DNA of 64,000 nucleotides, from assembly GCA_026002855.1 (NCBI GenBank), contig BPGD01000001.1, positions 310,001 through 374,000 on the forward strand. The letters are read 5' to 3'. Below are positions 45,767 to 53,878 of the stretch, in pieces. This stretch comes from Bryobacteraceae bacterium. Lineage in GTDB: Bacteria; Acidobacteriota; Terriglobia; Bryobacterales; Bryobacteraceae. A program made the position numbers and the translations under genes. The notes beneath the pieces are model-generated. The model made no database searches and was not told the DNA's origin. It saw nothing but the letters and a program-made list of their open reading frames with translations. Each line of letters opens with the position of its first letter. Position 1 is the stretch's first letter.

Positions 45767-46375
45767 TCACTCGCCGCCGATGTCCACACGCACGGCGCGC
45801 CATCTGCCCTCCTCGAGAGCGAGCTGGCCCGTCCCCATTCTGGGACTCGCCTGGATGCCCAATCGCTGGCCAGCCGCATTCATGCGCCATTGCCATTCGA
45901 ATGCCACATCAGCGGCGCCGCTGCCGACAGCGTGGACGTCCACGATTCGAAGCAGCGTCCGCACCGCGACGGGAACCACCAGCTCGCCCTCTCCTCCGGA
46001 GCCGGCGGCATCCACCCGGTGGATCCAGCTTTCGGCTTCCCGCGCAACCGTTTCCTCCAGAACCAGCCGGCAGGAGGGCCCGGAGGAAGTCATCAAGGGG
46101 GACAGGGAGGCGAGGCCCAATTGAGTCCACTGGCTCCACTCCGGCTGGGATGCCAAAGCCTGCTGGCAGCCGCCTGAAACAAAGGCCGGGAGGCGGACCA
46201 CTCGAGCCGACGCTGACGAGAACGGGGCGCTGGCCAGGATTGCCTGCGCCGCCTGTTCGGGTCCGGGCACCGGGCTGCCGCAGCCCGCCAGCAGAAGCCC
46301 CAGGAGGAGGAAGAGCCCGAGTCGCTGGTTTGGGGGGAAGGATCCCGGCAAAGTCCAGGGCGCGCTGGGGCGCAT
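45767..46375 (-). CDS. Putative lipoprotein of unknown function
   Basis: A 202-residue protein with a lipobox in LLLGLLLAGCGSP (Cys about residue 32). The mature part has no motif I recognise; it ends with WRAVRVDIGGE. It has a plausible NTF2-like or small beta-sheet layout, but this is weak. On the same strand as the YdcH-like gene upstream, with 135 bases and a terminator-like hairpin between. No neighbour suggests a role. Confidence 0.6.
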   Translation of the reverse strand: MRPSAPWTLPGSFPPNQRLGLFLLLGLLLAGCGSPVPGPEQAAQAILASAPFSSASARVVRLPAFVSGGCQQALASQPEWSQWTQLGLASLSPLMTSSGPSCRLVLEETVAREAESWIHRVDAAGSGGEGELVVPVAVRTLLRIVDVHAVGSGAADVAFEWQWRMNAAGQRLGIQASPRMGTGQLALEEGRWRAVRVDIGGE

Positions 46376-46448
46376 GGCCGTTATGCTAGCGGGACGGACG
46401 TGCCGGCTGCAACGCCGGGTGCGGCTGCGCGAAGGAGGAAAATGAAAG

Positions 46449-46471
46449 CCCCGGCCCTTTCGAGGCCGGGG
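46449..46471 (-). terminator. GC-rich hairpin downstream of the YdcH-like gene
   Basis: CCCCGGCC and GGCCGGGG (8-bp perfect stem) around a 7-base loop, 40 bases past the stop of the YdcH-like gene. On the minus strand CTTTCATTTTCC follows, a modest T-rich tail. Adjacent GGTTCGAAA looks like a tRNA T-loop but has no paired stem. Confidence 0.6.
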
Positions 46472-46510
46472 GTTCGAAACTCAAGTTGAGTCCGCGTCCG
46501 GACAGGCCGG

Positions 46511-46747
46511 CTAAGCCACCTCGCTGGTCTTATACCGGGACATGATCTGATGCATCTGGTCCTTCACATGAAGCTTCAGCTTCTTCAGGCGGTGTTCTTC
46601 CAGTTCGTCCTCAGGCGTGTGGTAGGGCTTCGCCTCGATCGCCTCGATCAGCCGCTTGTATTCGGCGTGCTTCTCGGCGAGCGCACGAAACTCCTCATTG
46701 TGCTGCATGAGGTACTCTTTCAGTTCTTCCTGGGTGAACTTCTCCAT
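46511..46747 (-). CDS. YdcH/DUF465 family protein
   Basis: With the start at 46747 the product is 78 residues, highly charged and helical: MEKFTQEELKEYLMQHNEEF, YKRLIEAIE and a C-terminal HRLKKLKLHVKDQMHQIM, matching the DUF465/YdcH layout in which a short helix pair is followed by an E-E-H-x-L-K-K-x-K-L-x-x-K-D-x-M segment. GGAGAAAG lies 8 bases before the ATG; the longer frame upstream lacks one. Biological role of the family is not established. Confidence 0.88.
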   Translation of the reverse strand: MEKFTQEELKEYLMQHNEEFRALAEKHAEYKRLIEAIEAKPYHTPEDELEEHRLKKLKLHVKDQMHQIMSRYKTSEVA

Positions 46748-47052
46748 GTGACTTTCTCCTTTGGATGGGGAGGTCCGCGCCTGGCCTTCTCGGGGCGGGA
46801 CGAGGGAGAGGGCGCGGCGCAGGGACCGTTGCATCAGTGCTACCCGGCGGCGGTCCTCCAACAGACCGCCGTCATCCTGACACTAACACTTTTGAAACCT
46901 GCACACAATCCCATGGAGAGAGTACTGCGCCAGGGTGCGCCCTGGTGGAAACGGATGCGGCGCTGTTGTATGAGAGGAAGTAGCGGGCTGTGCGATTGCC
47001 CGAGCAGGCCGCATGAGCCTGCCGGCAGCCCGGGTGGAATGGGAGGTCGTCT

Positions 47053-47217
47053 ATGCCTCACTATGTGTACATCTGCAAGGACTGCAAGAAAGAGTTCGAG
47101 AAAGTGATGCACATGGACGAGCTGGGCAAGAAGAAAGTGGAGTGCCCCCATTGTGGGAGCACACGGGTAGAGCTTGCCGTCACGACATTTTCCGCAGTCA
47201 CGAGCAAGAAGAGTTGA
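47053..47217 (+). CDS. FmdB-like zinc-ribbon protein
   Basis: A 54-residue protein, MPHYVYICKDCKKEF then VECPHCGSTRVELAV, with two CxxC pairs (Cys8/Cys11 and Cys31/Cys34) forming a zinc ribbon of the FmdB/CxxC-regulatory type. GGAGG lies 7 bases before the ATG. The family is often called regulatory but its function is not proven. It is divergent from the YdcH-like gene, whose start lies about 300 bases to the left; the gap between them is about 190 bases after the longer reading frames and holds no other gene I can support. Confidence 0.85.
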   Translation: MPHYVYICKDCKKEFEKVMHMDELGKKKVECPHCGSTRVELAVTTFSAVTSKKS

Positions 47218-47322
47218 GCCGCGCCGGGTGGAGCCATCCTCTGGAGCGGCTCCGCCCGGCAAAGCGGCCGTGCCGAGGTCGAGCCAGGAGCCCCTGGCCC
47301 GCTGCCAGAAAAATTCCTCTTT

Positions 47323-48624
47323 CTACCACCGTGGCAGGATCCTTCGCCACGAAGGGTCGACATGCTTCCGCATCTCTTCGGCGTCGTCCCGGCGGCGGTA
47401 GGGTAGTTTCCAGTAGCGTTCTTCCAGTCTCGCCACCTGGTCCCAATTGATTTCTGCCCCCAGCCCGGGGCGGTCCGGGATGCGAACCTCGCCATTGTCG
47501 ATCCGGACGCGTCCTCCCAGCAGGATTTCGTCTTCGGCGTGTTGCCACGGGTAATGTGTATCGCAGGCGAACTGCATGGCGGGCGTGGCGCAGCAGGAGT
47601 GGGCCATGATGAGCAGACTGAGGCCGAGGTGGGTGTTGGAGTGCATGGAGAGCCCGAGGCCGAGCGCCTGGCAGAGATCGCCGAGGCGTTGCACGGCACG
47701 GATGCCGCCCCAGTAGTGGGGATCCGAGAGTACGATCTGCACCGAGGACTGCCGCCAGGCGGGCACAACGTCTTCGAACCCGGTGACGGCCACGTTGGAG
47801 GCGAGCGGGATGTCCGCGCCCGCCGCCACAAGACGGCGGCGCACTTCGGCCATGCCCTCGAGGCCCGCAGTGGGATCTTCCAGATACCCTCCGCCGCTCA
47901 GCTCCTGGCGCAGCTCGAAGCCCACGCGCACGGAGGTGTCCACGCTCCAGGCGCAATTGGGGTCGATGCGCAACGGGTACGAGGGCCCGAACTCGGCCCG
48001 CAGCAGGCGCATGGTTTCGATCTCCAACGCGGGATCAAGCACGCCGCCCTTGAGCTTGATCTCCCGGAAGCCGTACCGGGCGATCATCTGGCGGCACTGA
48101 CGCACGATGGATTCCGGCGTGAGACACTCGCCATATTCGTCTTCGCGCGCATCGGCCCCCTCGCCCCCGCCGCCCGCGTGTTTGTAAAACAGATAGGCAG
48201 AAAACGGGGCGGCGTCGCGGGCGCGGCCGCCGAGCAGGTCGCAGACGGGTTTGGCGACGGCCTTGCCGATGATATCCAGACAGGCGGCTTCAACGGCGGC
48301 AAACGCGCGTCGCCGGGCATCGTTAGGATTCTCGCCGGGCACGAGCCAGGTCTGGGAACGGTCGCCGCCGGTCTCGCCGGCGGTCCAACGGATCCAGAGC
48401 GCATGCAGCGCAAAGGGATCCATGCCGATGACGTGTTCGCGCAACGCCTGGAAGGCCGCCAGCGAGCCGTCGCCCCCGTGGGCTTCGGCCACCCCGCTGA
48501 TCCCATCCGTGGTTTCGAGGCAGATCAGCGTGCGCAGCGCGTAGGGGGCATGCAGACCGTAGCTGCTGCGCAGTGGCGGATCCGCAACGGCGAGCGGGTG
48601 GATGCGGAAATCCCGAATGACCAC
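47323..48624 (-). CDS. gudD: Glucarate dehydratase-type enolase superfamily protein
   Basis: A 433-residue enolase-superfamily enzyme of the mandelate racemase subgroup. Catalytic residues visible: Lys190/Lys192 in EIKLKGG, metal ligands Asp221 and Asn223 in RIDPNCAW, Glu249 in YLEDP, Asn277 in ASNVAVT, and the base in MHSNTHLG (His328 and His332). Length and the KxK, D-x-N and H-x-x-x-H spacing agree with D-glucarate dehydratase, which makes 5-keto-4-deoxyglucarate in hexarate degradation. Start codon is GTG. No other glucarate pathway gene is adjacent, so specificity for a different acid sugar is possible. Confidence 0.9.
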   Translation of the reverse strand: MVIRDFRIHPLAVADPPLRSSYGLHAPYALRTLICLETTDGISGVAEAHGGDGSLAAFQALREHVIGMDPFALHALWIRWTAGETGGDRSQTWLVPGENPNDARRRAFAAVEAACLDIIGKAVAKPVCDLLGGRARDAAPFSAYLFYKHAGGGGEGADAREDEYGECLTPESIVRQCRQMIARYGFREIKLKGGVLDPALEIETMRLLRAEFGPSYPLRIDPNCAWSVDTSVRVGFELRQELSGGGYLEDPTAGLEGMAEVRRRLVAAGADIPLASNVAVTGFEDVVPAWRQSSVQIVLSDPHYWGGIRAVQRLGDLCQALGLGLSMHSNTHLGLSLLIMAHSCCATPAMQFACDTHYPWQHAEDEILLGGRVRIDNGEVRIPDRPGLGAEINWDQVARLEERYWKLPYRRRDDAEEMRKHVDPSWRRILPRW

Positions 48625-48721
48625 GCTTGCAACGTATCACGCATGAAGGTCTCAGGGGAAGAAGCCCGGTGCCGCCCTGCACACGCGTGGGGTGGATCGT
48701 GAAAAGAAAATAGGGAACGGT

Positions 48722-48741
48722 AAAAAAGGGGCGGCGCCGCC
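48722..48741 (-). terminator. Short GC-rich palindrome and T-run, probable terminator
   Basis: On the minus strand GGCGGCGCCGCC is followed by CCTTTTTT. It lies at the stop codon of the 46-residue protein gene, so termination would begin at the stop itself. The palindrome can form only a short 4-bp stem with a 4-base loop. Confidence 0.5.
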
Positions 48742-48881
48742 TACTTGCGCATTCCGGGGTTCGGGTTCTTCAGCCGCTGCTGACGCAGCTTCCGCCGGTT
48801 GCGCTTGGGCTTGTGGATGATGAACGTGCCGCAGCCCAAATATTCCGCCTGGTAGAGCCTGCTTGTATCCTTCTCTGCCAA
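48741..48881 (-). CDS. Small basic protein, 46 residues, TTG start
   Basis: MAEKDTSRLYQAEYLGCGTF (first codon TTG) then a very basic tail HKPKRNRRKLRQQRLKNPN. GGAGG lies 5 bases before the TTG, and a hairpin with a T-run begins at the stop, so gene boundaries are well marked despite the small size. The composition resembles small ribosomal or RNA-binding proteins, but I do not recognise the family. It lies between the glucarate dehydratase gene and the divergent metallopeptidase gene. Confidence 0.6.
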   Translation of the reverse strand: MAEKDTSRLYQAEYLGCGTFIIHKPKRNRRKLRQQRLKNPNPGMRK

Positions 48882-48982
48882 GTCGACCTCCAAACCGGTA
48901 GTTTAGCAGACCGCGCGGGCGCCGGTGCTGCGATATGTTGGAAGGACCGGGTTCACCGGCATCTCATCCAGGATCCAGAACG

Positions 48983-50233
48983 ATGAAAGCCTCCCGCCTG
49001 TTCCGCACCCTGTTGTGGCATGCGGCGGCCGTCTGCGCGGTTTTCGCGCAGGCTCCGACGGCGGAGCGCATTCGCGCGCTGACGGCCGAGGTGGCGCGCA
49101 TCACCGGCTTCGCCTTGCGGCGGCCAGTCCCGATAGAGACGCTGACGCGGGCCGAATGGAAGCGCTACGTTGAGCGCGAGATCGGACGGGAGGTGAAAGA
49201 GGAGGAGCTGCGGGCGGACCAGACCACGCTTCAGCTCTTTGGCCTGCTTCCGCGGGATTTCGACCTCCGGCAGGCCACCATCGACCTGCTGGCCGAGCAG
49301 GCGGCGGCGGTCTATGATCACCGCCGGAAAAAGATGCTGCTGTTGGAGGACGGCCCCGGCGGAGCCATGGACGAGGCCATTCTGGTGCACGAGCTGGCGC
49401 ACGCGCTGGCCGACCAGCACTTCGACATGCGCCGGTTTCTCGACAAGGGCGTCCGCACCGGCGAGCAGCAGGCGGCCCGGCTCGCGGTGGCCGAAGGCCA
49501 GGCCATGTGGGTGATGCTGGAATGGCAGCTTGGCAGGATGGGTCTGGGTTCGGTGGCAAAGAACCGGGAGGCGCTCGAACGGATGCTGCCGGCCCTTGGC
49601 CAGATGGCCGCTGCCAGTTATCCGGTCTTTGCCACGTCGCCCCTGTATTTGCAGGAGACGCTCCTGTTTCCCTACACAGCGGGGGTGCTGTTCCAGCAGG
49701 CGGCGGTGGAGAAGCTGGGTCCGCGCGCCTTCCGGCAGGTGTTTGAGAAGCCGCCCGAGACGACGCACCAGGTCCTGCATCCGGAGACGTGGCTGGAGGG
49801 CGGCCGCTGGGAGGCGCCGCCAGCCCCTGTGCCCCCGGAGGAAGACAGTTACCGCCGGGTCTCGTCGGGAATCCTGGGAGAGTTTGACATCCGCGTGCTG
49901 ATCAGGCAATACTGCGGCACCGAGGCGGCCGAGCGGCTGGGCGGCCAGTGGCGGGGCGGCAGCTACGAACTGCTGCAACATCGGCAGACGCGCCGGCCGG
50001 CGCTGCGGTGGGCGATTGGCTTTGTCAATCGGGCGGCGGCGCTGGAATTCGCCGGCTGCTACCGGGCCGTGATCGAGGGGAAGTCCCGGCGGCTCGAGTG
50101 GGGGACAATGGCCGCGGACCGGTTGGAGGGCCGAAACGCCGACGGCGAATTCCGCATAGAAGTGCGGGGAACCGCCGTGGGCGGCCTCGAGGCGCTGCAA
50201 CCGCGGTTGGCGGCGGCGCGTCCTGCGCTATAG
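48983..50233 (+). CDS. Secreted zinc metallopeptidase-like protein (HExxH)
   Basis: With the start at 48983 the product is 416 residues: signal peptide (LLWHAAAVCAVFAQA), then a domain with VHELAHALADQHFD (His136, Glu137, His140, His146). The HExxHxxxxxH spacing equals that of metzincin proteases, but residue 143 is Ala, not Gly. DQHFD after HELxHAL is a recurrent pattern in uncharacterised bacterial proteins. A GAWW-like C-terminal part (GGQWRGGSYEL) may be a substrate-side domain. Followed within 15 bases by the redoxin pair, with which it probably forms an operon. Confidence 0.7.
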   Translation: MKASRLFRTLLWHAAAVCAVFAQAPTAERIRALTAEVARITGFALRRPVPIETLTRAEWKRYVEREIGREVKEEELRADQTTLQLFGLLPRDFDLRQATIDLLAEQAAAVYDHRRKKMLLLEDGPGGAMDEAILVHELAHALADQHFDMRRFLDKGVRTGEQQAARLAVAEGQAMWVMLEWQLGRMGLGSVAKNREALERMLPALGQMAAASYPVFATSPLYLQETLLFPYTAGVLFQQAAVEKLGPRAFRQVFEKPPETTHQVLHPETWLEGGRWEAPPAPVPPEEDSYRRVSSGILGEFDIRVLIRQYCGTEAAERLGGQWRGGSYELLQHRQTRRPALRWAIGFVNRAAALEFAGCYRAVIEGKSRRLEWGTMAADRLEGRNADGEFRIEVRGTAVGGLEALQPRLAAARPAL

Positions 50234-50248
50234 TAGGAATTCCCGATC

Positions 50249-50818
50249 ATGCTGAACCGCCGCACGATTCTTGCCCTTGCCGGCGCTTCGCCGCTGCTGG
50301 CCCAGCTCAGGCCGCCCAAGCCCGCGCCGGAGCTGACGATCATTCTGAACAGCGGGGAGCACCTGTTGCTGAGCCGTTTCCGCGGGAAAGTGGTGGTGCT
50401 TGAGTTCCTGCTGACCACCTGTCCGCACTGCCAGAGCTGCTCGGCCATCATGCAGAAGCTCTACGCGGAACTGGGAGACCGGGTCTTCCAGCCGCTGGGC
50501 GCGGCCATCAATCCGAACACGATGACCGAGGCGCGGATGCTGGTGCCGGCCTACGTCAGCAGCCTGGGCCTGAAGTTCCCGGTCGGGTGGACGCCGCGCG
50601 AGCAGGCCTACGCCTGGCTGGAGGCGCAAAATGTCCAGGGGCCGATGTATTTTCCTCAAGTCGTTTTCATCGACAAAAAAGGAATTATCCGCTACTATTT
50701 CCCCGGGGGCGATGAGTTTTATCGCAACGAGGAAGCGAATATGCGGCGGCTGATTCTCGAGCTTTCCCGGGAAAATGGCGCCGCTGCAGCGGCAAAATCC
50801 GGGGGCCACAAGAAGTGA
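50249..50818 (+). CDS. Thioredoxin-like (TlpA/redoxin) protein 1
   Basis: A 189-residue thioredoxin-fold protein: signal-like N-terminus (MLNRRTILALAGASPLLAQ), FRGKVVVLEFLLTTCPHCQSC with active-site Cys58 and Cys61 in CPHC and an extra Cys64, then VVFIDKKGIIRYYFPGGDEF. The layout is TlpA/AhpC-TSA, peripheral or periplasmic thiol-disulfide exchange. The next gene overlaps by 4 bases and is clearly similar, so this is a tandem pair. It follows the metallopeptidase gene by 15 bases. Confidence 0.85.
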   Translation: MLNRRTILALAGASPLLAQLRPPKPAPELTIILNSGEHLLLSRFRGKVVVLEFLLTTCPHCQSCSAIMQKLYAELGDRVFQPLGAAINPNTMTEARMLVPAYVSSLGLKFPVGWTPREQAYAWLEAQNVQGPMYFPQVVFIDKKGIIRYYFPGGDEFYRNEEANMRRLILELSRENGAAAAAKSGGHKK

Positions 50819-51387
50819 AGCGCCTGTTGATGGCGGCCGCATTTACGGCCGCTCTCGCCACCGCCCAGATCCCGAGGCCGGCCCCGGACATCCAGTTCGC
50901 TCCGGTGACCGGAGGCGGCGGCAGAATGCGTCTTTCCGATTTCCGCGGAAAGGTGGTGGTGATTGAATTCCTGCTCACCACCTGCCCGGGATGCAAACAC
51001 AGCGGAGCGATCCTGGCGCGCCTCCAGCGGGAATACGGCCCGCGCGGCCTTCAGGTGATCGGCCTCGCCGTTGACGTCGGCTCGGCGGCGCGCATTCCCG
51101 TGTTTGCCGCCGAGACGGGCGCCCTGTTTCCGATCGCCGCTTACAGCGACGCGGCCGCGCGGGACTTCCTCCAGGCGCCCATCATGCTGCGGATGTCCTA
51201 TCCGCAGATCGTGATCATCGACCGCAAGGGCATGCTCCGGGAGCATTTCCGCGGCGAGGACCCGCGCATGGGGCCGCAGTCGGAAGAGGCCACGCTTCGC
51301 AGGGCGATCGAGCAGCTGCTGGCCGAAAATGGAGACACGAAAAAGGGGCCGCAGCGGGGGAAAAAACAGGACGATATTCGGCAATGA
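50815..51387 (+). CDS. Thioredoxin-like (TlpA/redoxin) protein 2
   Basis: A 190-residue thioredoxin-fold protein with signal-like N-terminus (MKRLLMAAAFTAALATAQ) and active site CPGC (Cys57, Cys60) in FRGKVVVIEFLLTTCPGCKH. VQIVIIDRKGM-like strand and FRGED-rich C-terminus follow. GTG start overlaps the stop of redoxin 1 (GTGA). The two paralogues share the segment FRGKVVV-EFLLTTCP, indicating tandem duplication; only copy 1 has the third Cys. The DUF1080 gene overlaps the end by 4 bases. Confidence 0.85.
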   Translation: MKRLLMAAAFTAALATAQIPRPAPDIQFAPVTGGGGRMRLSDFRGKVVVIEFLLTTCPGCKHSGAILARLQREYGPRGLQVIGLAVDVGSAARIPVFAAETGALFPIAAYSDAAARDFLQAPIMLRMSYPQIVIIDRKGMLREHFRGEDPRMGPQSEEATLRRAIEQLLAENGDTKKGPQRGKKQDDIRQ

Positions 51388-52226
51388 AGCGGATCTTCTT
51401 CTGTCTGGCGGCGGCTCCGGTGATGCTATTATTTTCCGGGAATGCCGCCCGCAGTTCTGCTGCGCAGCCTGAAAGCAGGCGTCCGGCCGGAGCGGAGGCG
51501 AATGGCTGGAGGGCGTTGTTCGATGGCCGGTCTTTCGCCGGCTGGCGGCCTGCGGCCGAAGGTGCCTGGGCCATCGAGGACGGGTGCCTGAAGGCCGTGC
51601 CCAGGCCGGCGCTGCGGGAAGACCTTGTGTCGACGGACGAGTTTGGCGATTTTGAGCTGGAATTCGAGTGGAAGGTCGCACCCGGCGCCAACAGCGGCGT
51701 CAAATACCTGATTCAGGACACCGTGCTGGTGGACGAGAAACAGTTGCCCGAGAGAATGAGGCTCAGTTTCGAGCAGCAGGTGGGCTGGTTTCTCACGCAC
51801 CGCAGCGCGAAGCGGGAGCTCGTGCAGGCGGGGTCGGGAGCGCAGGTCTACCCGGTGGCCTTCGAGTACCAGGTGATCGATGACCGCAGGCATCCCGACG
51901 CCCTGTTCAATGCCGCCAGCCGCGCCGGGGCCCTGTATCGCATGGCCGCGCCCTCGCAAGCGGCCGCCCGTCCCGCGGGCGAGTTCAACCAGGGCCGCAT
52001 CGTGCTGCGCGGACTCCATGTGGAGCACTGGCTGAACGGCGTGAAGGTTGTCGACATCCGCCTGGACGACCCGCAGGTGCGGGCGAGCATCGAGAAGCGC
52101 TGGCCGGCCGACAATCCCGTGCGGCGGCTGCTCGAAGAGATCCCGAAGCGGCGGTCGCCGATCGCCTTGCAGCACCACAACGACGCGGCTTGGTTCCGAA
52201 ACATCCGGATCCGCGAGCTCGATTGA
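51384..52226 (+). CDS. DUF1080 (3-keto-disaccharide hydrolase-like) secreted protein
   Basis: A 280-residue secreted protein: signal peptide (MKRIFFCLAAAPVMLLFSGN), then WRALFDGRSFAGWRPA, the DUF1080 opening, LEFEWKVAPGANSGVKYLIQ and RIVLRGLHVEHWLNGVKVVD, the family's concanavalin-like core. It ends LQHHNDAAWFRNIRIREL. DUF1080 proteins are abundant in Acidobacteria and Planctomycetes and include 3-keto-glycoside hydrolases. ATGA overlap with redoxin 2 makes it the last gene of the metallopeptidase-redoxin operon. Confidence 0.9.
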   Translation: MKRIFFCLAAAPVMLLFSGNAARSSAAQPESRRPAGAEANGWRALFDGRSFAGWRPAAEGAWAIEDGCLKAVPRPALREDLVSTDEFGDFELEFEWKVAPGANSGVKYLIQDTVLVDEKQLPERMRLSFEQQVGWFLTHRSAKRELVQAGSGAQVYPVAFEYQVIDDRRHPDALFNAASRAGALYRMAAPSQAAARPAGEFNQGRIVLRGLHVEHWLNGVKVVDIRLDDPQVRASIEKRWPADNPVRRLLEEIPKRRSPIALQHHNDAAWFRNIRIRELD

Positions 52227-52353
52227 AGGGGGCAGCTTCGTCCGGCCCGGCGCCACACGAGGGAGGCGTCTGCCCTGATAACGCTCCGCGCGGCGACACT
52301 GGCGGGGCGGCAGCGCCGGCCGGGCGGTGTCGGCAAAGCCGTATAATCCGGGC

Positions 52354-53127
52354 GTGGCCCGCCAGCGAAAACCGTGCGTCTACCGCCAGCTCGCACTGCA
52401 TTACGACGAGATCTTCGCCCCGCTGCGGCAGCCTCTCGACAAAGCCCGCCGGCAGCTCCTGGAGCCGCTGCTCGGCCCGGTCCGGTCGGCCTGCGATCTC
52501 GGCTGCGGCACCGGGACCACGGCGGTCGAGCTGGCCCGCCGCGGCATTGAGATGTTCGCCGTGGATCTGTCCCCGGCCATGTGCCGCCTGGCACGGGAGA
52601 AGGCCCGCCGCGCCGGGGTCGCCGTGCGCGTCCTCTGTGCCGACATGCGATCGTTTCGGCTTCCCAGGCCGGTGGACCTGGTTCTTTGCGAGTGTGATGC
52701 GCTGAACCACCTGCCGGCTCGCGCGGATCTCGTGCGTGTGGCGAAGGCAGTTGCCGGGGCGCTGGCACCGGGCGGACTGTTTTATTTTGACGTCAACAAC
52801 GCGCGCGGCTTTGAACGCTACTGGTCCGGCGAGTTCTGGATCGAGCGGCCGGGCATCGCCGCCGCGCTGCACAACGGTTTTGACGCCCTTCGCAGACGGG
52901 CCTCCAGCGACGTGGATCTGTTCGTCCGCGAAGGGCGCTGCTGGCGGCGCTACCGCGAGCGCGTCGAGGAGGTCTGCTGGACGGCCGGCGAGATCCGCGC
53001 CGCCCTGCGCGGCGCTGGTTTCGTCTCCATCCGCTGCCACGATGCCGCGCCCTTTTTCCGCGGTTACCCGGACTTCGACCGCGGATGCCGTTCGGTGTAT
53101 CTGGCGCGGAAGCGGCACCGCGCGTGA
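52354..53127 (+). CDS. Class I SAM-dependent methyltransferase
   Basis: About 257 residues from a GTG at 52354; an in-frame GTG at 52327 is also possible. ALHYDEIFAPL is followed by CDLGCGTGTTAVELA (the SAM-binding motif I), FAVDLSP (motif II with the acidic ribose contact) and LVLCECDALNHL. A perfect TATAAT lies 7 bases before the 52354 GTG, which would fit a leaderless transcript. There is no clear ribosome-binding site at either start. Substrate unknown. Confidence 0.8.
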   Translation: MARQRKPCVYRQLALHYDEIFAPLRQPLDKARRQLLEPLLGPVRSACDLGCGTGTTAVELARRGIEMFAVDLSPAMCRLAREKARRAGVAVRVLCADMRSFRLPRPVDLVLCECDALNHLPARADLVRVAKAVAGALAPGGLFYFDVNNARGFERYWSGEFWIERPGIAAALHNGFDALRRRASSDVDLFVREGRCWRRYRERVEEVCWTAGEIRAALRGAGFVSIRCHDAAPFFRGYPDFDRGCRSVYLARKRHRA

Positions 53128-53486
53128 ATGCACGGCTGCGGCGTGGCGCGTGGGCAAGGCGCCTTCTGAGCCTTGATTGAAGCGAGCCCGCCATGGCGAG
53201 CGGAAGGAGCGGTGCCGGAATCCCCCCGCCCGCCAGGGGGTGCCGTTGACGGCTCGTTGCCCGCCCGTTCTCGGAGCGCTTTACGCTGCTTTCCTCGCGG
53301 CTTTGACGTCAGAAGTGCCTTCCAGGGCGACACTGGAGCGCTCTTTCCCGTGTATTTCTCCGCGGAAAGAGCCATTTGACTGAGGGAAATGACCGTTGCC
53401 ACAAAAATCGGTTCCATGAAATTCCGCCTTCCTGCCTAGTCGGGCTTTCAGGATAAGCACATGCCGAACTCGATTATCATGGTTTC
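53128..53486. other. Intergenic stretch, nothing recognised
   Basis: A 359-base gap between the methyltransferase and a small hypothetical gene. Short Arg/Pro/Ser-rich frames only, none with a ribosome-binding site. No clear promoter; GGATAAGCACATGCCG-like bases precede the next start but are not convincing. Confidence 0.6.
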
Positions 53487-53837
53487 ATGCACTTCCGGTT
53501 GGGGACAGACGAATTCGGCAGGCTCGAATGCCGCATCGGCGGCGACGGCGATGAGCATTCCGTCCAGGCCGCCGACGCCGGGGCCGCGTTGGCCGACCTT
53601 TCGGCGGCGCTCGACGAGCTGGAGGCCTCCGGCGCCGCCGGGTGCGTCTGGCTGATCTCCAGCGGCGAATACCGCTGGGCCTTCCGGCGGCATGAAGAAA
53701 ACGTCCGGGTGGCGGTGATGTTCATGCACAGCGTGGCCATCGGCTACCAGCACGTCTACTGGGGCGAGCATCCATTGCACGAGCTGCTGGAAATCTTCCG
53801 GGCAGAGATCCGCCGATACCGCGGGCAGCAGGCCTGA
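53487..53837 (+). CDS. Small protein of unknown function
   Basis: A 116-residue soluble protein: MHFRLGTDEFGRLEC, GAALADLSAALDELE, GCVWLISSGEYRWAFRRHE and a C-terminal HELLEIFRAEIRRYRG. A layout of beta-strand, helix, beta-hairpin, helix is suggested. I do not recognise a family. It is short but has normal codon use and no hydrophobic segments. Stands alone between the methyltransferase and a convergent FkbM gene. Confidence 0.55.
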   Translation: MHFRLGTDEFGRLECRIGGDGDEHSVQAADAGAALADLSAALDELEASGAAGCVWLISSGEYRWAFRRHEENVRVAVMFMHSVAIGYQHVYWGEHPLHELLEIFRAEIRRYRGQQA

Positions 53838-53878
53838 AGAACCGCTGGCGCGTTGCCAGGCGCCGGCGCCCGGTCCGG

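Noticed and set aside
46472-46515. tRNA-like GGTTCGAAA T-loop beside a GC-rich hairpin
   Set aside because: The flanking bases do not form a T-stem, and no acceptor, D or anticodon arms can be built around it. The hairpin is better read as a terminator.
53173-53383. Two overlapping 68-residue plus-strand frames
   Set aside because: They overlap in different frames, have no ribosome-binding site and no similarity pattern. The region reads as non-coding.
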